From Paenibacillus terricola (GTDB lineage Bacteria > Bacillota > Bacilli > Paenibacillales > Paenibacillaceae): a stretch of DNA of 64,000 nt. The notes under the pieces were generated by a model. The model did not search any database. It saw nothing but the letters and a program-made list of their open reading frames with translations, and was not told the origin of the DNA. Shown piece by piece: positions 17,407 to 25,952 of the stretch. The first letter of the stretch is position 1. Each line of letters begins with the position of its first letter. A program made the translations under genes and the position numbers. The DNA lies in NCBI RefSeq assembly GCF_014779765.1, contig NZ_JACXZA010000010.1, positions 1 to 64,000 of the forward strand, in the 5' to 3' direction.

Positions 17407-18972
17407 TAACTCGTAAGTCGAGTTCGCTCGTTCATGGGCATCCACTCCGTATGCGGCAATCGCAAACAACAGCAGCCACCAGCAGCCGTAGCTCATATCG
17501 AAATCAATCGCTGCGTGCAGCAGCATGACGAGCATAGGCGCCAGCAGAATGCGATACTCGCCTGCACGCCAGACTGCGGTAAGCAATGCGCCGAATAGCA
17601 GCAGCAAGAGCGATAAATCAAGCAGGCCGCCATTGAGCGCAATGTCGAGGTACCCGCTGTGCACCTCGTTAATGCCAAATCGCTGGCCTGCGAGATGCCG
17701 CCAGGTGTCACCGCCGCGGCCCATTAGGGGCGCTTCCCGCCATAGGCGAAGCGCCTCTTGGTATAGAGACGCGCGCGAAGCCGCCGTCTCGTAATGCGCG
17801 CCGAGCCGCGCGTAAAGCTGCTGCGGCGGCAGCGCAGCCAGCGCGGCGAGGCCGCCTGCGAGCAGCGCAGCGCTCGCAGCAAGCGCGCGGCCCTGCCGCG
17901 CTGCGCCTGGGGCGAGCAGCCTGCTTCGCAGGGCTGCAAGGCCCATGGCGCCGGCTGCGAAGCAGCCGAGCAGCGCAGCCGCGCGCAAGGCGCCGCTGGC
18001 GGGCGCCGGCGCCAGCGCGATGCGGCAGGCTAGCGCGCCGCATACGCTGGCCCAGCCTGCGCTGGCCAGCCAGAGCGCCAGCCTGCGGCCGCGCAGCAGC
18101 AGGCAGCCCGCGGCTGCGCCAGCGGCGCAAGCAAGTGCGGCGCCGCGCGACTCTGACAGCAACAGCGCGAGCAGCAGCGGCGAAGGCAGACAGGCTCCCG
18201 CAAACAGCATAAGCCGATGCGTCATACGCGTTGTCCCTATCGCGAGCAGCAGCAGCAGCAAAGCAGCGGCGAAGGCGCCTTGAGCGTTCGGATACTGCAA
18301 GAAACCCGACAGCCTTGTTCCGATACTTGCGATTCTTATATCGGAATCCATAAGCAAGAACCCTCTCAAGAGTTGGGATGGCAATTCACCGAACCAACCT
18401 AAGACCGAGACGGGTCCTATTAACACACCCATTGTGATAAACAGGCCACTAAGTGTCACAGAAGCTGAAAGCGTGTCCCCATGGTCACTTGCAAAAGACT
18501 GCGGTGCAGATCGCCAGCGCCTTTGAAACAGCAGCAGCACAACCCCGGCAGCTCCGAGCCAGCGAATACTCATCTGTGCAGAGGCAGCGGAATAGGGCAG
18601 CTGTCCCTGGAGCAACAACTGTCCTAGACTCGAGATTGATAACCCGAACAAACATAGAAGCATAATCTCGGCCAGACGATTATTACTCCCCTTACACCAA
18701 ACCCGATCAGATAAGGACAGTCCTCGTTTATTCGAACGCCATGTATGAAGAAACGATGCACATGCCGCGCTAACTACCGCTGCAAGCGAGAATAGAGATG
18801 CTGCTCCATCCTCATATAATCCAGCCTGTACAATCGCAGCTCCGGCTGCAGCAGCCACTGTACCAGCAGCCATCCCCTTCATAAACGGGCCTTTTCTATC
18901 GAGCAAGCTATCAAAGCCATAATCGTTATGTCGGTTTTCCCGCTGTATCCACTTCTGTTTCGGCTCCTGCAC
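17371..18972 (-). CDS. O-antigen ligase/polymerase-like membrane protein
   Basis: A 533-residue polytopic membrane protein with about 11 hydrophobic segments. The late loop has RxxLYQEALRLWREAPLMGRGGDTW and INEVHSGYLDIALNGG, matching the Wzy_C/O-antigen-ligase pattern. In Gram-positives such proteins act in polysaccharide assembly. Codons for about residues 270-410 are extremely GC-rich and Ala/Leu/Arg-rich, unlike the rest. The C-terminal tail (LEHVPDRFT) is read from the antisense of a repeat unit, so it was probably replaced when the repeat expanded. Confidence 0.8.
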   Translation of the reverse strand: MQEPKQKWIQRENRHNDYGFDSLLDRKGPFMKGMAAGTVAAAAGAAIVQAGLYEDGAASLFSLAAVVSAACASFLHTWRSNKRGLSLSDRVWCKGSNNRLAEIMLLCLFGLSISSLGQLLLQGQLPYSAASAQMSIRWLGAAGVVLLLFQRRWRSAPQSFASDHGDTLSASVTLSGLFITMGVLIGPVSVLGWFGELPSQLLRGFLLMDSDIRIASIGTRLSGFLQYPNAQGAFAAALLLLLLAIGTTRMTHRLMLFAGACLPSPLLLALLLSESRGAALACAAGAAAGCLLLRGRRLALWLASAGWASVCGALACRIALAPAPASGALRAAALLGCFAAGAMGLAALRSRLLAPGAARQGRALAASAALLAGGLAALAALPPQQLYARLGAHYETAASRASLYQEALRLWREAPLMGRGGDTWRHLAGQRFGINEVHSGYLDIALNGGLLDLSLLLLLFGALLTAVWRAGEYRILLAPMLVMLLHAAIDFDMSYGCWWLLLFAIAAYGVDAHERANSTYELLSLEHVPDRFT

Positions 18973-19059
18973 CCTTTACCCCCACTCCCTAAGCAGCAAA
19001 TGTCTATATACTACTACTTCTGATAAGCAGTATTGCCGCCTTAGTCAGGGATAAAACGA

Positions 19060-19087
19060 AAAAAACCGCTCAGTTGTCTGAGCGGTT
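19060..19087 (-). terminator. Terminator overlapping the PilZ gene end
   Basis: aaccgctcag and ctgagcggtt pair perfectly; the minus strand continues with seven T. The PilZ stop codon lies inside the hairpin. Confidence 0.88.
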
Positions 19088-19888
19088 CGCTTTGTTGCGA
19101 CTCAATTGTTTTCTGCGATTCTTGTAGAACACGCCGACCTGCTCGCGAAGAATGTATGCGCGAAGAGCACGCTTCTCCAGCTCCGCCATCTCTTCGAAAC
19201 GAGCGCCATAATATCGTCCCTCCGATGTATTCTCTGAACGAACGATTGAAAGCATGCACCGAATGACTCGCTGTCCTTCAATTCGAAGCTCCGCTTCGAC
19301 ACTTTCCCCCGTCATCAGCGGCACTGTCGGTTGTTCAACCAGAAAACCGATGCCTGAGTTGCTTACATTACATACGCGGATCGGCGTTCCTTCCCAATCA
19401 TCATGCTCAACCCCTGCTGCATGAAGCAGCTCATCCAGTTCGGCAAGCAGCTCGTCCGACATCAATCCAGCATTCGATGGCGCAATTAGTTGCTCCAGTT
19501 TCCGTTCCGTTCTCGGTGATTCCTCATCCGGAATCCGAAGCTTGCCGACAGCGGTCACTTCAACCCTTGGACTTTCCCGCTTCTCGACAAATTGAAACGC
19601 CCTCGGCGGAAAAATAACCGCAATCGAACCCTCATCCTTGCCAATAATCGTGGATTGGAGGCGGTGAATACCCACAGGAGAATAAATAGTAAGCTGCACG
19701 GAATCTCCTAGCTCGAACCGCTTGTATTCATTCAGATCAATGCCTAGCAGTTCTCCTTCCACATAAGTGGAGATGCCTGTTGTGACATAGTCCTGTTTTT
19801 CAACAATCGTTCTGCTATGGACAAGCGCCTTCGGTGCAATCATCTCTTTATCCTTCTTGCGAAGCTCTTGCCCGCTCCTTATCGACAT
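19070..19888 (-). CDS. PilZ-domain c-di-GMP receptor (YcgR/MotI-like)
   Basis: A 272-residue two-domain protein. The N-terminal half (about 20-95) looks like a YcgR-type beta-barrel. The PilZ domain has the c-di-GMP motif RESPR (Arg104, Arg108) and NVSNSG (174-179). About 50 residues rich in Glu and Leu are inserted between these motifs, longer than usual. Relatives such as YcgR and MotI brake flagella when c-di-GMP is bound. A c-di-GMP-I riboswitch and terminator precede the gene, so its expression also answers to the ligand. Start 19888 follows AAAGGGGG; Met16 is an alternative with AAGGA. Confidence 0.9.
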   Translation of the reverse strand: MSIRSGQELRKKDKEMIAPKALVHSRTIVEKQDYVTTGISTYVEGELLGIDLNEYKRFELGDSVQLTIYSPVGIHRLQSTIIGKDEGSIAVIFPPRAFQFVEKRESPRVEVTAVGKLRIPDEESPRTERKLEQLIAPSNAGLMSDELLAELDELLHAAGVEHDDWEGTPIRVCNVSNSGIGFLVEQPTVPLMTGESVEAELRIEGQRVIRCMLSIVRSENTSEGRYYGARFEEMAELEKRALRAYILREQVGVFYKNRRKQLSRNKANRSDN

Positions 19889-19989
19889 TAACCTGAACCC
19901 CCTTTAATGATGGACTGCACAAGATTCTATTTACGTTCTTGAGTGACCAATGATAAAGCCAAACTTGACATCCTCGTTAAAAAGCAAAC

Positions 19990-20020
19990 AAAAAAAGCCG
20001 CATTCAACAGAAGCCGCTCC
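19990..20020 (-). terminator. Riboswitch expression-platform terminator
   Basis: Minus strand: AGCGGCTTC, loop TGTT, GAATGCGGCT, then seven T. The stem has one G-G mismatch and one bulged T. It begins about 20 bases after the aptamer and about 100 bases before the PilZ start. Confidence 0.75.
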
Positions 20021-20037
20021 AAATTAATCACGCAGGG

Positions 20038-20144
20038 AGCGAATTCGGTAACCAGGCTGCCAAACGCTGCTTCTGCAATCGTCAGGCCCTATGGCTTTGC
20101 GTCCTTGTCTTTCGACAAGTTTGCTATTATCGTTCGATATCCGC
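20038..20144 (-). ncRNA. Cyclic-di-GMP-I riboswitch (GEMM-I aptamer)
   Basis: The minus strand shows the conserved GEMM-I elements in order: AGCAAACTTGTCGAAAGACA (P2 stem with GAAA tetraloop), GGACGCAAAGCC (J1/2-P3 core), a variable P3 hairpin, then TTGGCAGCCTGGTTACCGA (tetraloop receptor and closing strand). Flanks GCGGATATCG and CGAATTCGC can form P1. It lies between the HD-GYP stop and the PilZ start. With the terminator behind it, it should control PilZ transcription; the sign (ON or OFF with ligand) cannot be told by eye. Confidence 0.96.
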
Positions 20145-20178
20145 TTATTCAATTAGTGTGCTCTATCTAGGTGTAAGG

Positions 20179-21261
20179 TTACAATTCTTTAACGATAAGG
20201 ATGCTGACTTCGTTCTTCAGATCGATCTCGTATGGACTCGCCGGTCTGGATCCGTCTGCTTCCTCGACAACGCGCACAATCGGCCGATGAACGGCAAGTG
20301 AATTATTCGCCGATACAACTGCGATCTGTCCTGTATTAAGAAGAACGGACGTTGCTACGGGGTATACAGAAATATGCTTACAGAACAGCTTGACCAGTTC
20401 GAAATCAAAATAGGTGTTGCCGGCTGCGAATATTAACTCAATCGCTTCCGACGGGGTATACCGCTTGCGGTGCGGCCTTGGCGATGTAAGCGCGTCATAC
20501 ATGTCCGCTAAACCGACAATCTGAGCGTGTAGATGAATCTCGTCACCCTTTAGACCTCTCGGATATCCCGACCCGTCGAATCGCTCGTGGTGCTGCAGCG
20601 CACAGTGCGCAGACAACAGGGATATATCGTGCTGCTTACGGAGAATGTCGAAGCCATCCGTTGTATGCTTCGCGACGACTGCCCGTTCTGCGTCTGTAAG
20701 TGCCTCTTGCTTGTTAATCAGCTGCGAAGGCACTTTCGTCATCCCGATATCGAACAATAGCGCGCCAATGCCTAACTCCTCCAACTGCATCCGATTGTAG
20801 CCTTTGGCAATGCCGATGATACCGGACAATACCGCAACGTTCACGGAATGCTGGAACAAGTAAGCATCAGTCGTATGGATATTCGTCAGATTCACCATGA
20901 CGTCGCCGCGCACCATAACGTCATTAAGAATTTCTCCGAATACCTGACGCAGCTGACGTCCCATCTCTGGAGCAACCGCTTTGCCCTTCATGAAATTCTG
21001 ATCTTTCAAATTGGCCATCGTCTGATAGATAGCATTTACTGCTTTTTGACGTGTCTTCTCCGAGATTGCCTCAGGCGGCTCAAGGTCATCGGTAAAAGCG
21101 TCCTCAACGAACAGCACGTCGATGCCAAGCTTGCGAAGTCTGTCAATAAACCGCTCGTTCAGTTCAACGCCCACGCCGAGGAGAACATTCCCATTGTCCT
21201 GCAGGATCGGCTTAGCCAGCTTGTCCCCAGGCTTAATCTGATGAATGTTTACCTTCTTCAT
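20179..21261 (-). CDS. HD-GYP-type protein with degenerate HD motif
   Basis: A 360-residue soluble protein. An N-terminal region of about 110 residues precedes the HD-GYP domain. Present are His138, His199, His224, His225, the HERFDGSGYP motif (GYP at 232-234) and Asp253. The signature HD pair reads Phe170-Asp171 (LLFDIGMTKVP), so one metal ligand is lost. Canonical members hydrolyse c-di-GMP; this one may be inactive, have altered metal use, or act as a sensor. It lies between a GGDEF gene and a c-di-GMP riboswitch. AAGGCGGG precedes the ATG. Confidence 0.92.
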   Translation of the reverse strand: MKKVNIHQIKPGDKLAKPILQDNGNVLLGVGVELNERFIDRLRKLGIDVLFVEDAFTDDLEPPEAISEKTRQKAVNAIYQTMANLKDQNFMKGKAVAPEMGRQLRQVFGEILNDVMVRGDVMVNLTNIHTTDAYLFQHSVNVAVLSGIIGIAKGYNRMQLEELGIGALLFDIGMTKVPSQLINKQEALTDAERAVVAKHTTDGFDILRKQHDISLLSAHCALQHHERFDGSGYPRGLKGDEIHLHAQIVGLADMYDALTSPRPHRKRYTPSEAIELIFAAGNTYFDFELVKLFCKHISVYPVATSVLLNTGQIAVVSANNSLAVHRPIVRVVEEADGSRPASPYEIDLKNEVSILIVKEL

Positions 21262-21308
21262 ACTAGGTTCCCGCCTTCTTCATGCCAATAAATATGGAAT
21301 ACCCTTCT

Positions 21309-21354
21309 ATTGTACCATGACCATCTGCCTAATGACTACGTGCACATTGTGCAC
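21309..21354 (-). promoter_or_regulatory. Promoter and inverted repeat upstream of the HD-GYP gene
   Basis: Minus strand TAGTCA (21338-21333), 18-base spacer, TACAAT (21314-21309). Just upstream lies GTGCACATTGTGCAC (21340-21354), a perfect inverted repeat around ATT that could bind an activator. The HD-GYP gene can thus be expressed apart from the cyclase gene. Confidence 0.5.
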
Positions 21355-21386
21355 ATGTTGATCGATTTTTCTTCATACTCAATCAA

Positions 21387-23156
21387 TCAGATTGGATGAT
21401 GGAACAGACGGCTAACCACTTGATTGCGGCCTGCGTTCTTCGCGATATAAAGCGCTTCATCCGCTCTCGCAAACAACTGCCGCAAATAGGCGGCTGATTC
21501 GATTGCATTCGCCGGCTGCAGCGTCTCGTCTGCTACAACTCCCATGCTGATCGTCACCGACAACTTCTTGACACAAGCATCGAATGGTTCAGATACAAAC
21601 TCGCTTCCGGCTGCCGCTTCCGATTCAGACACTTGATTCCACTGAACGATATCTTCATTCCACAGCACTTCGCTATTCTCGACCGCTCTGCGAATCCGTT
21701 CTGCAGCTTCCGTTGCCTTCTTCATGCCAGCTCCAGGCATATACACCGTAAACTCTTCTCCGCCATACCTTGCCAGCACATCGTTTGGTCCCAACATCGC
21801 GCGGATCGTCTCCGCTGTTTGGACAAGGATCATATCCCCTGCCAGATGGCCATATGTATCGTTGACCGATTTGAACAAATCAATGTCAAACAACAGCACA
21901 GCAACCGGTTTACCGTACATAGCCATCGTAGGAAGCTCATTCTCCAGCCTGTTCAGCAGATAGCGGCGATTGAAGCAGCCCGTCAGACTATCTGTAACCG
22001 CCATCATCTCCAGCTTGCGATTAGCTGCGGACAGTTCTTCCTGCATCTTCAGCAATTCTTGATTCTGCTGTTGAAGCGTCTCGTTCTGCCTGCGCGTCTC
22101 TTCCATAAGCAGCCGATAATCCGTAACGTCCTGAATCGTAATAATACGTCCTGCCGTCTCTTCGTTATTAGCTTTGATTGGTGCGGATACAACGACAACA
22201 TGACGTTTAGCCGTTGTAAATGAGGGAACGAGCACCTCCATCTCCAGACGTTCTGGCGAATTCGCCTCGTGCCATTCGATGAACAGTTCGGATTGGTCCG
22301 ACACGGCTCTCATCGTACTGAGCATAACTCGAATATCGAATTTGTCTCCGACGCGGAATGGCATAACCGGACGCATGACACGATTTATATCGGCAACATT
22401 ACCCTGTTCGTTGACAACAACGATTCCGGAAGACATGGAATTGAATACGTCCTGCTGCGCAAACTGCACAAGATCGAACAAGCGATTGCGTTGGATCGCA
22501 ATGACAAAGTAAAGTCCGCTTAATGTCATGCCAAGCGACATTAGGCCCGGAACTACATGTCCCTTCGATTCAAATATAACATTAACGAAAATATCAATGA
22601 TGCCGAATAGCAAAAATAAAATAAGTCCGCGCAGTGCCATCTGCACCTGCTTCCGGAGCTGTTCCACACAGCCACCGTTGTGAATGGCTCCACGCATGAG
22701 TACAATCGCACGCGCCATATAAGCACACAGTACCGCTACAAGCACCCAGAACAACGGACCATACTTCGCCTCTGTCAACCGCGTTCCTGTCTCTCTGATG
22801 AACCAATGAGAAGGATTAATCATGACTATACTCGCGGTTAATATAGACGGGATGGCAGAGACGAGCAGCCTTAGCTTGTTGTATACGTAGGATCGCCCTG
22901 TCAGGAAAATCGCGAATACAAACCAACCGTAACCTAATACCGCCAAGCAGACGTACATGATTTTCATAATGTACATCCGGTAGTCCGGCGCCTCCGCCAT
23001 ATAGAGCACCGTCTGACCAAGCGGCCAATTCAGCATGAACATATGGAACAGCAAATAAATTCGATGCAGCGTCGTGAAGGACCCCCGCACGAATACGAGT
23101 ACAAAGAGAACAAGCAGGATCAAATAGTTGGCAAATTCAACCCAAACGCCAATCAT
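21387..23156 (-). CDS. Membrane diguanylate cyclase (7TM-PAS-GGDEF)
   Basis: A 589-residue protein with seven or so N-terminal membrane helices (about 1-225, 7TM histidine-kinase type), a PAS domain (about 235-350), a coiled-coil linker (about 350-385) and a GGDEF domain. The active site reads GGEEF (about 465-469), so it should make c-di-GMP. The inhibitory RxxD site is missing: the matching residues are GPND. The GGDEF domain has a 30-40 residue acidic insertion before the VTISMG strand. The ATG overlaps the methyltransferase stop (TGATG), so the two genes are coupled. Confidence 0.93.
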   Translation of the reverse strand: MIGVWVEFANYLILLVLFVLVFVRGSFTTLHRIYLLFHMFMLNWPLGQTVLYMAEAPDYRMYIMKIMYVCLAVLGYGWFVFAIFLTGRSYVYNKLRLLVSAIPSILTASIVMINPSHWFIRETGTRLTEAKYGPLFWVLVAVLCAYMARAIVLMRGAIHNGGCVEQLRKQVQMALRGLILFLLFGIIDIFVNVIFESKGHVVPGLMSLGMTLSGLYFVIAIQRNRLFDLVQFAQQDVFNSMSSGIVVVNEQGNVADINRVMRPVMPFRVGDKFDIRVMLSTMRAVSDQSELFIEWHEANSPERLEMEVLVPSFTTAKRHVVVVSAPIKANNEETAGRIITIQDVTDYRLLMEETRRQNETLQQQNQELLKMQEELSAANRKLEMMAVTDSLTGCFNRRYLLNRLENELPTMAMYGKPVAVLLFDIDLFKSVNDTYGHLAGDMILVQTAETIRAMLGPNDVLARYGGEEFTVYMPGAGMKKATEAAERIRRAVENSEVLWNEDIVQWNQVSESEAAAGSEFVSEPFDACVKKLSVTISMGVVADETLQPANAIESAAYLRQLFARADEALYIAKNAGRNQVVSRLFHHPI

Positions 23157-24352
23157 CACTTTTCACCTTCGATTACCGGCCGAGGACGCCTCTCTTCACC
23201 CAGCGCCTTCTCCAAATAGGGATCAATAGACAGCATATTGCGATATTGAACATACTCGTCCCACTTGCGACGCTTGACTGATTCTGGCACTTCTGCTGCA
23301 ACTGCCCGAATAAGCAGATTCTTGGGCGTATGCTCGGGATCAATGAACTCGAGCATCTGCACTTTATAACCAACCGACTCCAACAGCGCGCCGCGAGCGG
23401 CGTCCGTTGCCAGCGCTGCGAACCGTTCCTTAAGCAGGCCATGCGAGAGCAGCGGTTTCAAATTATCGTTCTGTATTTGACGGAACAGCTCATGCTGGCA
23501 GCAAGGGACCGATAGAATGACTTGAGCTCCCCAACCAACCGCCTTCGCCAGTGCCGCATCCGTTGCCGTATCACACGCATGGAGCGTCACGACCATATCG
23601 GCAGAGGCTGACTCCTTGTATTCGGCAATATCGCCGACTTTGAACTTGAGGCCTTCGTAACCAAGCTTGTCCGCAAGAGACTGACAGAACGCAATGACAT
23701 CCGCTTTCAAATCTAGACCGACCACTTGGAGCTGATAGCCCTTCTCGATGACTAACAAGTGATACAGCGCAAATGTCAGATACGATTTGCCGCAGCCGAA
23801 ATCGATGACCTTAACCGGCCGATCCGTCGGCAGATGCGGCAGCACGTCAGTTACCATCTCAAGGAAACGGTTAATCTGACGATACTTATCCATCTTGCTG
23901 TCTTTCACTTTGCCTTCGGCTGTCATAATGCCAAGCTCTATTAAGAACGGTGCGGGTGCGTTGTCTGCCAGCACACGGTTTTTCTTCCGATTATGGTCTG
24001 CCGTTTCGGCGGCTTGGCTAGTAGCAGGCTTCTTCAGCACCGCTGCCTTGCCTTTCTTGCTGAACAGAATTTGATAGTCAGCTTCCTTCGTCTTAAACAG
24101 CGCCTGTCGGTAATGCTCCTCCAGCCACTGGGCGACACGTTCACCTGCTTGCGCCGCAGGCACATTCTCATGCTTCGCTTTGTTCGGATAATGAAATTCA
24201 AACTGATAGTGCAACCCATCCTTTAATTGTACAGGACGGATTGTCGTACGAGCAGGTGCGTCTCCATCTTTGCGGCGAAGTTGACTGAGCGTCGCTTGCA
24301 GCACCAATCCTTCATCCACCCAACGCATCAAATCTAACCGCCATTGTTCCAT
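23156..24352 (-). CDS. Class I SAM-dependent methyltransferase
   Basis: A 398-residue protein. The C-terminal half is a Rossmann-type methyltransferase: motif I VIDFGCGKSYL, a following acidic residue in GLDLKAD, and the HACDTATD and SVPCCQHE signatures of the Methyltransf_32 group. The N-terminal 140 residues are basic and could bind RNA. Substrate unknown. It heads directly into the diguanylate cyclase gene and follows a DUF6483-like gene at 21 bases; an AAGGAG lies somewhat far (16 bases) from the ATG. Confidence 0.87.
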   Translation of the reverse strand: MEQWRLDLMRWVDEGLVLQATLSQLRRKDGDAPARTTIRPVQLKDGLHYQFEFHYPNKAKHENVPAAQAGERVAQWLEEHYRQALFKTKEADYQILFSKKGKAAVLKKPATSQAAETADHNRKKNRVLADNAPAPFLIELGIMTAEGKVKDSKMDKYRQINRFLEMVTDVLPHLPTDRPVKVIDFGCGKSYLTFALYHLLVIEKGYQLQVVGLDLKADVIAFCQSLADKLGYEGLKFKVGDIAEYKESASADMVVTLHACDTATDAALAKAVGWGAQVILSVPCCQHELFRQIQNDNLKPLLSHGLLKERFAALATDAARGALLESVGYKVQMLEFIDPEHTPKNLLIRAVAAEVPESVKRRKWDEYVQYRNMLSIDPYLEKALGEERRPRPVIEGEK

Positions 24353-24373
24353 AAAGCTATTACATTCACTCCT

Positions 24374-25081
24374 TCATCGATCAAGCTCTTCTAAGCCGAG
24401 CAGCAGTTCCTCGCGAGGCAGTCCGCCCGTCTTCAGCTGATCGTCATTCAATAACAATAACCGGTTATAGAAAGCTTTCAGATCGCTTTCTTTGCCCACG
24501 CCGTCCTCATACATGGCATATAAGTAATTCTCCGCCTTGTCATACCATCCTCTTCGCTCACAGGAAGTCGCCGCTAACAGCCCAGTGCTGCGGGGCAATC
24601 TAGCATTGCCCAACCGCTCCATCAACAATGCCGCTTCATCCGACTTAACCAGTGAAGCTTGTTCGCCAGACTCTTCATGCACTGCCTCGGCGGATAAACC
24701 AAGCTCATTAGCAAGTACGCTTGCATGCGCCTCTTCTTCTACCTCTGCCGCTAGCAGCATATGAAGAGCCTTCCCTCTTAGCGCAGTGGCTTCAGCATCG
24801 CGCCCCAACTCTTCGAATGTATCCGCTTCTGCTGACATTAAAGTACCAAGCGCACGCAAGTCTTCAGGGTCAGCAGTCCCCCGCTGGCTCAACATACTGA
24901 TTAGATCTCCAGCCGACAGCTTCCGGGCAAGCTCCGGCTTCATCCGCAGCAGCTTCTCCAGTAAGTCGCCGGACAACGCAAGCGCCTCTTCTTGCTTCTG
25001 CTGCTTACGCAGCCCCATCATTTGGCCAAGCGTATCGGTCATACTTTCGATCATACGCATCATATAGTCACGCTGAAGCAT
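24374..25081 (-). CDS. DUF6483-like helical protein
   Basis: A 235-residue acidic all-helical protein opening MLQRDYMMRMIESMTD, which resembles the DUF6483 family. The helical pairs suggest TPR-like packing. No catalytic motif is visible and the function is unknown. AGGAGGAG precedes the ATG by seven bases. Lies 13 bases behind the hydrolase gene in the same operon. Confidence 0.8.
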   Translation of the reverse strand: MLQRDYMMRMIESMTDTLGQMMGLRKQQKQEEALALSGDLLEKLLRMKPELARKLSAGDLISMLSQRGTADPEDLRALGTLMSAEADTFEELGRDAEATALRGKALHMLLAAEVEEEAHASVLANELGLSAEAVHEESGEQASLVKSDEAALLMERLGNARLPRSTGLLAATSCERRGWYDKAENYLYAMYEDGVGKESDLKAFYNRLLLLNDDQLKTGGLPREELLLGLEELDR

Positions 25082-25094
25082 GTGCCGTCTCCTC

Positions 25095-25916
25095 CTAGAT
25101 GGTTGCTAAGAATTGAAGTATACCCGCGGTAAGCTCCTCTGGCGCTTCGAGCATCCCCATATGTCCGGCTGACTCGAGCAATACTTGGCTAGTGCCTGCT
25201 CTATTCGTCGTGAATGTACGCTCCACCGGGATAATGCCATCATTCGCCCCAGCTACAAGCAGCAGTGGTTGAGTCGACGTCTCCAGCACGCTGCGGCGAT
25301 CTGGACGATCCTTCATGCCCAACGCTGATGCTTGCCCGCCTTGCGCGGATGTGTCATATCCGATATCAATCGCTCGCGTAACCAACTCAGCGGATGCATT
25401 CGGTGCGAACAAGTTCGGTACAAGCCCTTCTACAAACGTCCGAATTCCCTGCTCCTCGATTTTCTGAACCGTGCGATCTCTATTCTCGCGTGCCGCTTCA
25501 CTATCTGGCAGTCCGGTCGAATGAATGAGTCCGAATGCACGAAGACGACTTGGATATTGCTCTGCAAAGGCAAGTGCGGTATAACCGCCCATTGAATGCC
25601 CAAGCAATGCGATCTGTTCCAGCTGAAGTGCGTCGGCAAGCGCTAGTACATCTTGCGCCAACGCCTCCATCGTATAAACAGATGATACAGGCGCAGAAGA
25701 CTTGCCATGACCTCTTGTATCCGGCACGATTACTCGCGCGCCTTCCTTCGACAGCTGGGGTACGATCTGCTCCCAGTAGGCCGAACTGCCGCAGTACCCA
25801 TGCAGCAAGACAACGTTTACCTTCGCGCCACCTTCAGGCATCGTATCGACATATGTGATTGTCAGTTCGCCATTATGTACAACAACAGAACGATCTGCTA
25901 GCGAATGTTTGTTCAT
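25095..25916 (-). CDS. Alpha/beta-fold hydrolase
   Basis: A 273-residue cytoplasmic alpha/beta hydrolase. The nucleophile is Ser108 in GHSMGG; the oxyanion-loop HGYCGSS and the late Asp (GANDGIIP) and His (SAGHMGM) complete the triad. Substrate cannot be named. First gene of a probable four-gene operon reaching to the diguanylate cyclase. Confidence 0.92.
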   Translation of the reverse strand: MNKHSLADRSVVVHNGELTITYVDTMPEGGAKVNVVLLHGYCGSSAYWEQIVPQLSKEGARVIVPDTRGHGKSSAPVSSVYTMEALAQDVLALADALQLEQIALLGHSMGGYTALAFAEQYPSRLRAFGLIHSTGLPDSEAARENRDRTVQKIEEQGIRTFVEGLVPNLFAPNASAELVTRAIDIGYDTSAQGGQASALGMKDRPDRRSVLETSTQPLLLVAGANDGIIPVERTFTTNRAGTSQVLLESAGHMGMLEAPEELTAGILQFLATI

Positions 25917-25952
25917 GATAACTCCTCCTAGACTTACATATCGTATATCGTA

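Noticed and set aside
17708-18283. Several long frames on both strands
   Set aside because: They stay open only because of the very high GC content inside the O-antigen-ligase-like gene; Ala/Arg-rich and without start signals.
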